64,000 bases of DNA from Cheiracanthium punctorium (taxonomy: Eukaryota; Arthropoda; Arachnida; Araneae; Cheiracanthiidae), in NCBI GenBank assembly GCA_038373885.1, contig JAWZYV010017505.1:248001-312000 (forward strand), read 5' to 3'. The translations under genes and the position numbers were made by a program. The notes under the pieces were generated by a model. The model was not told where the DNA came from. It did not search any database and saw only the letters and a list, made by a program, of their open reading frames with translations. Shown in pieces: positions 22,358-33,429 of this stretch. How positions within the stretch are numbered: position 1 is the first letter of the stretch; each line of letters opens with the position of its first letter.

Positions 22358-23236
22358 GGGGATGGTGGACATTAAAAAGTTTTTTCTTTATTTAATAAGA
22401 TAGGATTATGAAATTTTGTATTCTAATGTATTAAACTAAAAGCATTATAAAGAACTGAAAAAAAATTGTTTTTTTTTTATAAAAATATTAGTAATTAATT
22501 AAAAATGAATTAATTTTTTAGTTTCGAAAAAATGCTCCATGCGTTTTAATTTTAACTTTTTTTAGTAATTTTGTTTTATAATAGCATAAAAATATATTTA
22601 AAAGAAGTCTGTGTATCAGTTTTTGATTCGACCGAGTAGTTAATTTTTTAGAAATATTTTCATGGATATATACCAAACTTTCCCGAAATTTTTCAGTTTT
22701 CGTAAATAAAAGTGAAATTTCATAATCGAAATATTGACCCTATTTAAAAAGGATACACAGATTTACTGTAATATATGAGAAGAATGTTTGTAGTAAATTT
22801 TGTGCAATTCTGACCAAAATTAAGTCGCATGGAGCATTTTGAAGGCAAGAAAATCACAAAAAACTTGATTTGGCGAAAATACAGTTTAAAGTGTCATTTT
22901 CCATTTACCTTTAATACCGTCTCTTCTGAATTATTTTACTTATGATTTTACCTTAACAAAACATATTTTTAAAATAATTTCATTCGAATATTAGCTTATT
23001 TTGTAAAAAGTTCAATAAAAATTGTGACGTGTTTATTTACGCGTTTGTTTGCATTTTTGTGGACATTTAACTGTCCCTTTTAATTTTTTCAAACCCTAAT
23101 CTCTTTTTAAAAAATTGCCGTAGACATACGCGGTTTTTTCTCCATGGTTCAGCTTTAACTGTAGAATATTAGTATGTAAAAAAGAAAAAACATATTTTTT
23201 GGAACAATTTTGATGATTTGGGTGTCCACCATCCCC
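22358..23236. mobile_element. TTAA-flanked element with GGGGATGGTGGACA ends
   Basis: Inverted ends GGGGATGGTGGACA and TGTCCACCATCCCC are flanked by TTAA (22354-22357 and 23237-23240). Copy C of the surrounding repeat has an uninterrupted TTAA at the same point, in TTCATCTTAATAAATTTC read on the minus strand. The 879-bp body is AT-rich with no recognisable transposase. This is a different family from the other TTAA elements here but has the same target preference. Confidence 0.88.
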
Positions 23237-23869
23237 TTAAAACGATTCTTTTGTAATCTACCAGACTGCTAGGAAGCCAGGACTGTTTATGAGTTGCGAG
23301 AATATTCCGCAACATTCAATATCTGCCGTAACTGCAACTGACGTCATTAATAGACAGTTCTGCCTCCTGGAAGAGAAATTTATATTATATCATTGGTTTT
23401 TACTACATCAGTCGTAAATCGGTTCCAGACAAGTCACATTAAGACCGCGACTGTCTTCGGGAAAAAAAACATTGATGGATTTCTAGCTCATCTCCGAAAT
23501 GAAAGCTGGAATTAAATTCTTTATTGAATCGACCGCTTTTATTTACAATGAAGCATAGGTGAAATGAGTAAATTGATTATAGCTTATTTGTTTGTGTCTT
23601 GACGGAAGATAAATTTTCATTTCCAATTATATTTTCTCGGAATGTGAAGTCAATATCTATGGAGTTTTTCTTAGATTTTCCTTTTTATAGATACTGATAT
23701 TCAAGTCGCAGTTTCTTTAGTATTTCTTACACAGTAACTTAAAAGCGGCTTTTGATTATGTGAAGTAAGTGGAATGTACAGTTGCGAAACAAAAGCCCAC
23801 TTGCTCTTAATATCGCCGTCGTTCATCGTACAGCAAAGTTATATATGTCACTCGTTTGCAAATAACGCA

Positions 23870-25579
23870 TACTTTAATTTACTATTAATTTAATTTGCAT
23901 AAGGGACCGTCTTCATATTTAATTCTGCATCAACTTCGTTTTTTACAATGGCAACACTGTATTTTGACTTTATAAAACGAAAGAAAACCTTCAAATTACC
24001 CCAAATATAAATTTTCACCAATTTTCGACCATAATTTCCGGAGATATTGCGAATTATTTTAAAGGACTTTTTGCAAATTGAAAAACGCTATTTGTAGGTT
24101 CCGAACTTTTTGTCCTTAATTTCGCTCACGAGAGTTAAAAGAAATAAATATTACTTTCAAGGAAAATATTGTTTCCATCTCTCTTAAAGTTTTTTGTACT
24201 GAGAATATCAAGGGTAGAAATTAGAATATTTAGTCAGTGGTCCAAATGACCTGTGAGTTCATAACTTCCTTGGTTCGTACACATGATTTAAAGGAAAAAT
24301 TCAAAACGACTGCTCACGATTTTGAAAATCTTCAAATTTTCTAATTGTTATTGAGTATTTCCCCTGATGGTTCTCTTAGACAGATGAAATGTTGCCAGGA
24401 GTGAGAGGCTGCTCTCTGCTCTTCTGACTACAAGCATGAATGTTACTCAGTGTTACATAAAAAATGTAACACTCTTAGCAGATGTCAACAACATACAAAC
24501 GTAGATAAACAATACAACACTTGCCACTCACGTTAAGAGAAATATTTAACCTTCATCAATCTCGCCTTGCGAACTTCCCCAGTATCGGAAACGCTACGTC
24601 ATAGGAGAAACTGGTTTTCCGTATCTCCGATCAGCAGAGGTCGAAAGGAATGACTCCGAGAAAAAAAAATGAGAATTTCCCCACGCGTGTGTGTGGCAAC
24701 AGTTTTCAAAAAAGAAGTTCGTTAGAAAGACGCTGACTCACTTGGACATAAATCACCATGTGAGAAGGACGTTTCGTAGGCGAAGGGGGCTTCCCAGTAG
24801 AATTCCGCTTGGCCTCCAGCCATTTTGCGGACTGGAAAAGCCCCAAGGAAAGTTAAATTTTGGAGATAATTCTCTCTCCAACTGAATTGTAATTAATTCG
24901 TTTTCGCTGTGCCGAAGTAATAAATTTTCATCGAAGGAAACCTTTCTGAGATAAAAGACTGGATTAATTTGTTCTGCGATTTTTAACACTTCAAGCGTGA
25001 TCTGCGAAGATAGGCATTCTGAATCGATGCAGTAAAGCAAAAGACAATCCGCACGTGTGAAGCAGCCCGTGATGATAACTGTCGTCGGAAATTTTCTAAA
25101 AAAAAAAAAAAAAATATGAATCCCCGGCAAGTGTGAGTTAATTGTAGCGTCATGCAAACATGTTTTCTTCGGTGAGTCAACTTTATCCTGTGATGCAGAA
25201 CTCGATTTCTACAATAATCTTTAGTGCCGAAAAACGTTGAAAAAATTCAGCTCCAATTCCTTTTCAAATTTTTTTGGGAGCGTGGATAAGTAAAAAATTT
25301 GCAACATTTCGAATTTGCTTCCCCCACAAGGCTTTTGTATCGCCGAAGCGTCACCTGGGCGGCCATCTTGAATTAATTGCGTGTGCCTTATAATAAATCA
25401 ACTGATGTGCCTCACATTCTTCCACGGTTGTGTTTATTCATCGAGATTAAGTTACAGTCGAACTTGAAAGATGGTTCCATGATTGAAAATTTATTTGTTT
25501 GAATTTCATGTAAAAAACACAATTACTTTTCTGCCGACCCAATTCTATCCCTGTGTTTGTTATTTCACTTTCTTCATTT
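23870..25579. other. AT-rich DNA, no gene called
   Basis: Roughly 1.7 kb. A less AT-rich patch lies at about 24.54-24.88 kb. The longest frame (24753-25157, minus, 134 codons) contains a run of Phe codons from an A-tract and no recognisable domain, so I reject it as a gene. Confidence 0.5.
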
Positions 25580-25591
25580 AATATTATCGTC

Positions 25592-25765
25592 AGTTGTTAA
25601 ACGATAACTCTGGGGGTGCCGATTTCAGGTGGTGGTTGGTCCCTCATCTGGAATCGGTTCAAAATTAGGGACCAACAAGGTAGAAGTTCAACCCCCTCGG
25701 GGCTGCTGGCACCCCTCTTTCCATAGATAGTGTCGTCTATCCATGGACACGACAACAACAACAAC
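25592..25765 (+). mobile_element. SINE-like retroposon with 12-bp target duplication and CAA tail
   Basis: The 174-bp insertion is bounded by the identical 12-mer AATATTATCGTC (25580-25591 and 25766-25777), the hallmark of LINE-machinery insertion. It ends in repeated ACAACA. Its core (GGGTGCCGATTTCAGG through GGTTCAAAATTAGG) matches part of the retroposon at 18.8-19.2 kb in inverse orientation. A B-box-like GGTTCAAAAT is present but no convincing A box, so tRNA ancestry is unproven. Confidence 0.85.
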
Positions 25766-25777
25766 AATATTATCGTC

Positions 25778-26729
25778 TAAAGTGTGCAATATTCTTATCA
25801 GACTTTTGGCGGTATTTTAATTTATAGTCAGATGAAAATTTAGACAGAAAATCGTGATTTTGAATGTTTTCTGAATGCTTGATAAAATATAGGTAAGTCC
25901 GAAGATCTAATCTTTCCAATATTAAAAAGGTCAAATTCATGCCTGGAATGTTTAGGATGTTAGTTTTTCAGAAACGGGACATTGTATTAGAAGACATACA
26001 TCTACTGCATCTAATTATATACCTGGAAAATATTTTATTTGGGGTATATGGTAACGGACGCAATAATAGACGCTTTATAGAATCACCATCAAACGGTAAA
26101 AACTAATTTATTTGCTTCAAAAGTGATATTTTTTAACACCGCTATATTTTACTATGTTTTTGCACAAAAGAAATCTAATTTACGTTTATTTTGAGCAAAT
26201 TTCAAAAAATTGTCACTTAATAAATTTATATATGGCCCCCTTAACTCATGAAAATAATATATTTTAGTTAATATAAATTAAACTAACGAAAGTTTGAAAT
26301 TTTGCACAGCAATATAATATTACTTTCTGCATCTATTTCCATCGAAATTTGGCTAGGTCGCTATTCATAATTTTTTTGAATAGTAATTTAATAATTCATA
26401 ATTCATATTAATATTTTATTAAAAAACATAATAACAAATTATGTTTGGGTCGTTTAGTTCTAATAGTAGGCATAAAAATCAGCTTCATATTATCAATATT
26501 ATATGAGATATGAATTAAAGTATGAAGCTGCATTTCCATAATTCCTTTTTAATCTTCGCTCAAGATTTTGATGAAAACACTGCTGTTCATTTCCTTAACA
26601 GATATTCAACTAAGATGGTTCGGCTACATTTGGTGTCAATAAGTAAGCTCATTTGTGACAAATGCAACATTTTCTATTTTATGAGCCCTCCCTCAGCCAA
26701 TTCCATCTTCCAAGTGTCTGAAGGTTTCA
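25778..26729. other. AT-rich DNA without recognised features
   Basis: About 950 bp. The frame at 26522-26749 has no known motif and runs into repeat family 1, so I do not call it. Confidence 0.5.
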
Positions 26730-27029
26730 TAGATTTATTTGTACAATAAGATATAGTTACAATTCTTGCTATCAGGCGCACAACTCTGCTTTCGCCATTT
26801 TCCTAAATTCAGCCATAAATAATGGTTGAAATAAATACATCATTGGCGTCTTACAATAAACTCGGTCATAGTCAACGAAACTAATATAAACATCTGTCGA
26901 TTTTCTTCTGCATCACGAAGTTAATCTCGATTGAGAATGTCAGTTTACGAGATATGCTTTTGGTAGCGCCACTATAAGTAAACGAACTTGTCGTGAGTAG
27001 TTTTAAAGCTTCGTAAAGAGTGACTTTCA

Positions 27030-27170
27030 CGTTGAAGACCGGTATAGCGGCGGAAGACAGAAGGTTTCGAAGAGGAAGAATTGGAGTAACGATTTTTTGT
27101 CAAAGTGAAGAAGAATTGGTACGATCATTGGGAGTGACTGAACAAACAATTGCGATTTTCAATCATAAAA
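27030..27170 (+). pseudogene. Mariner transposase scrap (N-terminal helix-turn-helix)
   Basis: The translation contains CQSEEELVRSLGVTEQTIAI preceded by a degraded acidic stretch. In mariner transposases the motif Q-x-x-E-L-A-x-x-L-G-V-x-x-x-x-I forms the DNA-binding helices. Neither the start nor the catalytic domain is present. Confidence 0.6.
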
Positions 27171-27283
27171 TCCAGATGTTTTATAATAAAATCTCGAATT
27201 TCCGGGGAGAGGGAAACGGTGAAAGGAAAATTGTATACCTAACAGTATCTATTAATAAAATTTTCGGTGCTGTTATCTGCTGA

Positions 27284-27874
27284 ACCCATGTTGATGTAAC
27301 TTATTTCAGTTGTCTATCTAAATTTATTATCTATAATAATTTTATTCTACATAACAATAAAATATATCTACAAAATCATGGTATACCACAAGGTGGTTCA
27401 GCATCTAGTTACCTTGCAGATCTTTACTTATATTACTATGAAAAAGAATATACTAATACTCACATCATTCTTAAACGATATATATATGATATCTTACTTG
27501 TAAACACTACTAATAATAATAACATTATCTTCCCCATAAAATATCCATCTGCTCTGGAATTAATTAAAAATGATATGCATAACAATTCTGTTAGTTTTCT
27601 AGATCTAAGTATCTCCATCACTCCTAGAAATAGCCTTAGTTTCAATATATATGATAAGCGTAAAGATTTTAGCTTTAAAGTAAATAGCTTTACTCATTTT
27701 TCCTCCTGCTTACATAAATCTGTATTTCGCAATATCATCTATAATCACTGCTGTAGAATCAAATTTCTATGTTCTGATGATTTCAAAGTCTCCAATTTTA
27801 AATCTCTATTTCTGTCAGCTAGACAATACAACTATCCCAATAAGTTCCAAAAATCTATTATATACAATTCTTGA
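27284..27874 (+). pseudogene. Reverse transcriptase relic of uncertain class
   Basis: An open stretch of 196 codons with no suitable Met start shows RT motifs in order: HGIPQGGSASSYLADL (substrate-binding region), RYIYDILLV where the catalytic block would normally have two adjacent Asp, and SFLDLSIS. The first of the paired Asp is replaced by Tyr, so catalysis should be lost. A YDKRKDFSFKVNSF block follows, as in a group of RTs related to neither typical LINEs nor LTR elements. Penelope-like is possible but I cannot settle it. No endonuclease is visible. The A-run at 27987-28009 may be a tail or chance. Confidence 0.65.
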
Positions 27875-28806
27875 TAATGATGTGTCTAATGTCTTTGTTA
27901 ATTTACTGGAGGTTGGGTGGGGTTTTGGTTTTAAGGTTGTAATTGGATGGTTGGGTCGGGCGGAGGAAGTTTTTCTCATTTATAAAAAAAAAAAAAAAAA
28001 AAAAAAAAGTAATATGTTTAAAAACAATTTGGATGTGTATGTGTATGCATATATATATCTGGAGGGAAAAAAAAAAAAACGGGGTTCCTATATTGTGATT
28101 ATTCTCTCCTAAACATTATTTTTTTCTTATTTACTAGATTAATCTTCTGTCATACAATAACTTATTATACATACTTTGTCAATAATAATAATCATTATAT
28201 TTTTTAAACAATATGTTATATTTAATTTTGCTATACTATTTATTTTATTCAATCTTTTAAATTTATTATTATTCAATATATATTTATTATATTAATATAC
28301 CTGGATATTCTTAAAATTTAATAATATTACCTTTTAGTATTTGACAACTCCTATACTTTCTTCTTTCCACTTTTACACTTTTATTTAGTGGCAACACCAT
28401 TTTTCACTTTTTACAATTCTTAGCATTGGCAACACATACAAATTGTTCAAATAAAATTTCCATGTGCTCAAGGTCTGGTATGTAAAATTATCTTTCTAAT
28501 TTTTGGTATCTTTTTGATTTCTTCTTTCCTTTATATAGTAGGGTAGGGCCCAGATGTGTGGAGTTAATATCTCTTCTGATATGCCACACAACCGAAACCC
28601 TACTATTTGGTTTGCTGTAAATTATAATCCACTGTTTGTGGCCCCTGACGATGGTGACAGTGGTTATAATTTCCGTTCCATTATATTATCACAATAATTC
28701 TTGCACTTTATTTGGATTCAAAATCTGGTTTCTAATTCTTGCTAATAGCTGTTATTTTTATGCGAGATATGTCTTATTTGTAGTATGTTTTGTGTTTTAC
28801 TTGTTA

Positions 28807-28807
28807 G

Positions 28808-28845
<38 letters not shown>
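28807..28845. repeat. (TA)n microsatellite
   Basis: About 19 TA units, inside the insert that splits dispersed repeat 1 copy 2. Length is likely polymorphic. Confidence 0.9.
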
Positions 28846-28850
<5 letters not shown>

Positions 28851-30015
28851 GATGTAGATATAGTTGAATTTTGGATATATATAATAAAACTTTACCTAAA
28901 AGTAAAATTCCGTATAAATAAAATAAATAATCTAAGAAATATTTCTGGAGGAAACTGATTAATTATAAGGAAAATAACTGTTGACTAAAAAATAAGTTTC
29001 GATTATGAACCACAGCTATTAGATATATATAGCTGATTGTACGCTTTCAAATCATATGATTTTTTAAAAAAGTATCAAAAGGGAAATTTTTTTTGCGCAC
29101 ATCTCGGCAAAATCTCTTATCTAGCAGAATTAGTTTGTTTTCTTAATTTTTTTTTTTCGATGTGCCGAATATCTCTTCAGTTTCCCGTCTGAAACTGCGT
29201 TCATCGGTGTGTTCAAGAAAAATGTACTGAAACATTCGGGAATACTTCGCCTAGAAAAATATTTGTACAAAAATAGTACCAGAATAGAAATTCACCAGAA
29301 AATTCTTTGTGCAAATTCTCTTGTCTTTATGCAAATATCAAAATAATGCCAGATGTGTCAGAATGAAATAAAAGGGTAATATCTTTTATTTTCTCGGGAT
29401 TTCTGGAAGTAGAAACATTAAAGTTTAAAATGAATTTTTCTTTTGAGGTTTTTATTCCTTTTTTTCTCTCTTCTTCCTCTTTTTTCTATATGTGCAGTTT
29501 CTTCTTTAGAAAAGTATTTTCGAATAAACCTTTAAATTAAACCAAAATGTCGTATTTTAATCAAATTATACTGAAAATATGTCATACTTTTATCGAATTA
29601 CAGTTAAAGCGTGAGAAAACATTATCACAAAAAAAACTATTTCGTCTCTTCTATATTTCTTTAGTTTTCCTTTTTTCCTTCCTTTCTTTCAAAATTTCTA
29701 ATGCATGCATGCAAGAATAGTTCTTTTACGGAGAATTGTACTGACAGTAATAAGCCATTCCTTTTCGAAACAAAAACTATTTCATATTTTGTAAAAATGG
29801 TACTTGGTACAGTTTTGGAAATCAGTTGATAAAAATTTAAGGTCATTAGTTCCTTTGGGACATAACATTTTTAATGCCATACCCGAAAAATAATACACTT
29901 TATACACCCACTTAATCCATAGTAAAGTCATTCAGTGAACTGTTTTCTGAAGAACGTACATATTCTCGAGATAGTTTGCGAGATGCCGAAATAGTGACTA
30001 ACCACAAACTTTTAA

Positions 30016-30447
30016 CCCTTTGAGGCGCAACCCTTTCCCAATGCTGAAAAAAGGGCAGCCGTTGCCATCGCTCGACTTAACTACCAGCAAGATGGCAGAC
30101 GATCGAAACGTTCATCGCGTGCCACAGATCTAGAGACCCTTTTTTGACGACAGCTGGCTGTGCCCGCGCACGGCAACCAGCGATGGCAACGGCTGCCCTT
30201 TTTTCAGCATTGGGCAATCTATCCAGCTGTTCTCGCGTTCTTCCATTTTTCAGCAGATGTCAGTGCTGTTAAAAATAATCGTAAGAATTTTTTGACGGGA
30301 AATGACGTGCTCAAAAGTAAAGGATTCACGTGGAGCTGTGTCACCCGCAACTATTTTTATAGAAATGAAATCTATTCTTCGTTACTGGCAACAGTCAAAA
30401 CGTCAGAGTTTAGTGTTCCCAGAGCGGGAACACTGCGCGTTAAAGGG
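30016..30447 (+). mobile_element. TTAA-flanked element, piggyBac-like ends (copy 2), with internal inverted duplication
   Basis: TTAA at 30012-30015 and 30448-30451, with CCCTTTGAGGCGCAAC at the left and AAAGGG at the right. Same family as 16982-17365 in opposite orientation. Bases 30035-30070 and 30179-30214 are perfect inverted copies of each other (36 bp, including CAGCCGTTGCCATCGCT), while copy 1 has the sequence only once, so part of the element was duplicated inverted. Confidence 0.85.
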
Positions 30448-30609
30448 TTAAAGAATTGCAGATATCCATAGGCTTTTATATATTAAAATTATATATCCAT
30501 AGGCTTTTATATATTAAAAGATCTTTTGGGTGACCCTGTAAATAAACTACCCAGATGACTAGGAATCACAAAAGAGATGCAGAATTGGATGTTACAATAG
30601 TTCTAAATA

Positions 30610-32129
30610 TACTGCTCAAAACAATTAAAGGATATTGCAGTTTTAGATGGATCTCGTGGCTGGGAAACTATTTAGCTGATTGATACATGGTCGACAGACG
30701 TAGTAGGTTATATGAGAATAAATTACACATGTTTGGCAGAAAAAAATGCATTTTATTGCGCATTTGTGTAGGAAAGGAAAAAAACGCAATTTGTGCATAT
30801 GAGAAAAAAAGAATAAGAAAAGGTGTTTTCTTCAAAGGAAATCATTTTCAGTAGAGGGTATGGTTTTCACGGACGGCCAGCAACGTTGAACACCTTTGAG
30901 GCATGGAGTCAATGATTCTATTAAGCACGAGTTGGGGTATTCTGTTCCACTCTTCCAGAAGAGCTCTTTCCAGTTCTTGGTGAGTTTGTGGGGGTGGTTG
31001 GTGGCCAGCAACTCGTCTTCCTAGAGCGTCCCAAACGTGCTCTCTTGGATTCATGTCTGGAGTACACGCTGGCCATTCCATTCGTACGATTCCTTCCTCG
31101 AAAAGGAAATCCTCCACCAGGTTAGCACGATGTGGCCTGCAGTTATCGTCCATTAAAATGAAGTCATCTCCGATTGCTGCAGCGTAAGGGACTACAATAG
31201 GTCTGAGGATCTCATCCCTATATCGGCGACCAGTCAGAGGTCCATCTCGAATGATATAGAGGTCTGTGGGCCCGTCAATGGAGATGCCACCATACACCAT
31301 ACACCCCCACCGCCAAAGCTGACACTTTCGTGCACGAACGCAGGACTATTCCTACTGCCACGGTCCCTCCAGATGAAAAATGCCTATTATCAAGATGAAC
31401 TGAAAAACGGGACTCGTCAGAAAAAAGAACATTGCTCCATTCATTTCTCCTCCAGTTCACAGGCTCTGTTGCCCACTCCCAGCGGTCGCGACGATGCCTT
31501 GATGTTAGTCTAACACATTCCATCGGTCGGCGAGCATACAGACCTACACCATGGAGCCGGTTTCGGACAGTCTGATTTGAAACCGTGGTGCCAGTAGCCG
31601 AGCGAAGGTGTTGTTGGAGAAGAGCAGCGTTCATATTCCGGTGTCTCCGAGCCATTAACACTAAATAACGATCTTAATTGGGCGTTGTTGCCCGTCTACG
31701 ACCTTGCCCTGGTCTTATGCCTGCACTTCCAGTCGCCAAAAACCGGTTCCAGATCCTGGAAATCACACTTTGTGACACTCCAATGGCTTGCGCTACTTCG
31801 GCTTGAGTTTGGACCCCTTCTAACCTACCGACAACTCTCCAAGATTCTGAATCGGTTAAATGACTTCTCTGAGACATCGTACTCATCGAAACAAAGCAGT
31901 CACTGAATGCCGATCATCCTTGCCTTCATTCAGTTGAAAGTCCAATTTCATTCGCTGCCGCTGAAGCGACGTTTTTTGACGTCGAACTCAAAATTAGCAT
32001 ACTCCACAGTTTGAAAATCAGAAAAATTTGCATTTGTGATTCTCTTCTTCCAATTTCGGCAAAAAAAATTTCGCTAATATCATTATTTTATATAAAACTT
32101 AACATATCCTTTAATTGTTTTGAGCAGTG
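30610..32129 (-). mobile_element. Second Tc1-family transposon, decayed
   Basis: Inverted ends share ACTGCTCAAAACAATTAAAG and continue as GATAT, with TA outside (30608-30609 and 32130-32131). One end base differs (T at 30610 where the other side has C). The 1,520-bp element belongs to a different subfamily from the one at 1341, judged by its ends and protein. Its transposase is broken. Confidence 0.93.
30848..31886 (-). pseudogene. Broken Tc1 transposase
   Basis: Three minus-strand pieces together span about the usual 345 residues. Piece 1 (31886-31674) has the first helix-turn-helix and ends at an in-frame TAA. Piece 2 resumes in the same frame (visible from 31661) with the second DNA-binding region and the first catalytic Asp (FSDESRF), then loses frame near 31.35 kb. 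Piece 3 (31300-30848) has the second Asp (MDDNCRPH) and the Glu (PREHVWD), 34 residues apart. At least one nonsense change and one indel have inactivated it. Confidence 0.92.
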
Positions 32130-32131
32130 TA

Positions 32132-32758
32132 CATTACAAAATCTCAACATTTTGGGCGTAAAAGTTTAAGAGTTATGTAATCAATTTTTGTGACAAATTT
32201 GGGGATATTTCACGAAAACTCGCGAAGATCGATATAATTCGTGAGGATTTACGCATGGTCCAAACAATGACTGACTGCAGACATAATGTATTGAAGATGT
32301 CTACAGACCTTAATGTATTGAAATTCTCTTTGCTGGTCATCTTAATAAACTATGCAGTAATTTGGAACCAAAAAGAGAGGAGTGCAACTAGATATTAAAA
32401 CAATCTTAAATATGCAATTTCAACATTCTACGAATAATAGTTGTTGAGATGCGTGTTATGTACATGCATACATGCGTACCCCAAAAGTTGCATACATTCA
32501 TACATTTGTGCGCACATACGTACTCCAAAAGACGCCAATATTATCGACTCTTTGCACAATCATCAAGGGAGGCACACGACCGCTGTCGGACCATTAGCGA
32601 CCTATATAGTACAATGGTTTTGTACTTGAAATGAATGAATTTCTCTAAAATTTCCACTGACCTTAATGTTTGGCAATTCTTTTGAGTGTTCCTGTAGAAG
32701 AACTATAAAGGATAAAATACTATTTTCGATTAAAAGTTTCATTTTGTAGTCTTTAATA

Positions 32759-32790
<32 letters not shown>

Positions 32791-33011
32791 TCCGCTTGAA
32801 ATAGACACATACTTCTAAAATACGCTTTAAAGAATTTCTGCCCATAGAGCGCAATGCATTATAATACTCTTGGGTAAACCTTGTATATAAACTGGTCAGT
32901 AGATTAGAACCAAAAAGGAAAGTGCACAAGAAGATCTTACAGAAATCTTAAACATAAAATTCCAACATTCTAGAACAAATAGTCTTTGCGAATTAAGCAC
33001 ATATGTAAGCA
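32132..33011. repeat. AT-rich DNA with a diverged direct repeat
   Basis: Two stretches resemble each other in direct orientation: about 32335-32470 and about 32875-33005. They share TGGAACCAAAAAG / TAGAACCAAAAAG, then AATCTTAAA...TTCCAACATTCTA-type blocks. An (AT)n-(GT)n microsatellite lies at about 32758-32790. No gene recognised. Confidence 0.5.
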
Positions 33012-33019
33012 CATAGGTA

Positions 33020-33192
33020 CAGGGACGTAGCCAGGGGGGGTGGGGATATCGGGACATATCCCCTCCCCCCGAAATTTTGGATTAGTGATGAAATTCCGTC
33101 TATTTATGCAGATATAAGTTCATATCCCCCCCCCCGAAAAACATTTCCAGGCGCATATCCCCCCCCGAAAAATTTTCCTGGCTACGCGCCTG
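33020..33192. mobile_element. hAT-type MITE, CAG-GG-CGTAGCCAG family, copy 1
   Basis: Ends CAGGGACGTAGCCAG and CTGGCTACGCGCCTG are inverted copies with a few differences. The flanks CATAGGTA (33012-33019) and CATAGTTA (33193-33200) match at 7 of 8 bases, fitting a slightly eroded hAT duplication. C- and G-runs fill the body. Related copies: 37367-37547 and 48049-48171. Confidence 0.8.
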
Positions 33193-33429
33193 CATAGTTA
33201 CATACATACATACGTCAGGGAAAAAACAAGTCCAAATGGACTTCTGGTAGGTGAAAATGGATTTCACATAAATATATACGAATAAACATATGCGCATACC
33301 TTGCTCGCATAAGAGGCTCGAAAAAACTCTTCGAAGTAAATTTAGAGAGAGTCAAAATCGATTTTCTCATCAAAGCTGCGTGTTAAAATAGTTAGGGATC
33401 GCTTACTTTCCTGTTACGTCATACAAGGA

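Larger units (their letters stand above)
19500..23870 (+). repeat. Dispersed repeat family 2, copy A
   Basis: This region is homologous to copy B (33430-36385, same strand) and copy C (48215-51840, opposite strand). Shared landmarks are the GGAGGGT...GGAAGAAA block near 19.65 kb, the CATTGAAAGAACCCTTA block near 20.48 kb and the ATATCTGCCGTAACTGCAACTGA block near 23.32 kb. Copy A is the most diverged and carries two TTAA-element insertions absent from B and C. At about 20930-21272 it keeps the end of an old mariner element also seen in B and C. The repeat is non-coding: the small frames near 20357-20617 are not conserved as protein. Confidence 0.85.
26730..29925 (+). repeat. Dispersed repeat family 1, copy 2, split by an insert
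   Basis: Bases 26730-26965 and 28895-29925 match copy 1 (17385-18730) on both sides of an insert of about 1.9 kb. The insert carries a mariner scrap, a reverse-transcriptase relic and simple repeats. Copy 1 lacks this insert. I did not find a clean target duplication at its edges. Confidence 0.7.

Noticed and set aside
24753..25157. 134-codon minus-strand open frame
   Set aside because: It contains a Phe run from an A-tract and has no recognisable domain. It overlaps another frame on the same strand, so a chance frame is more likely.
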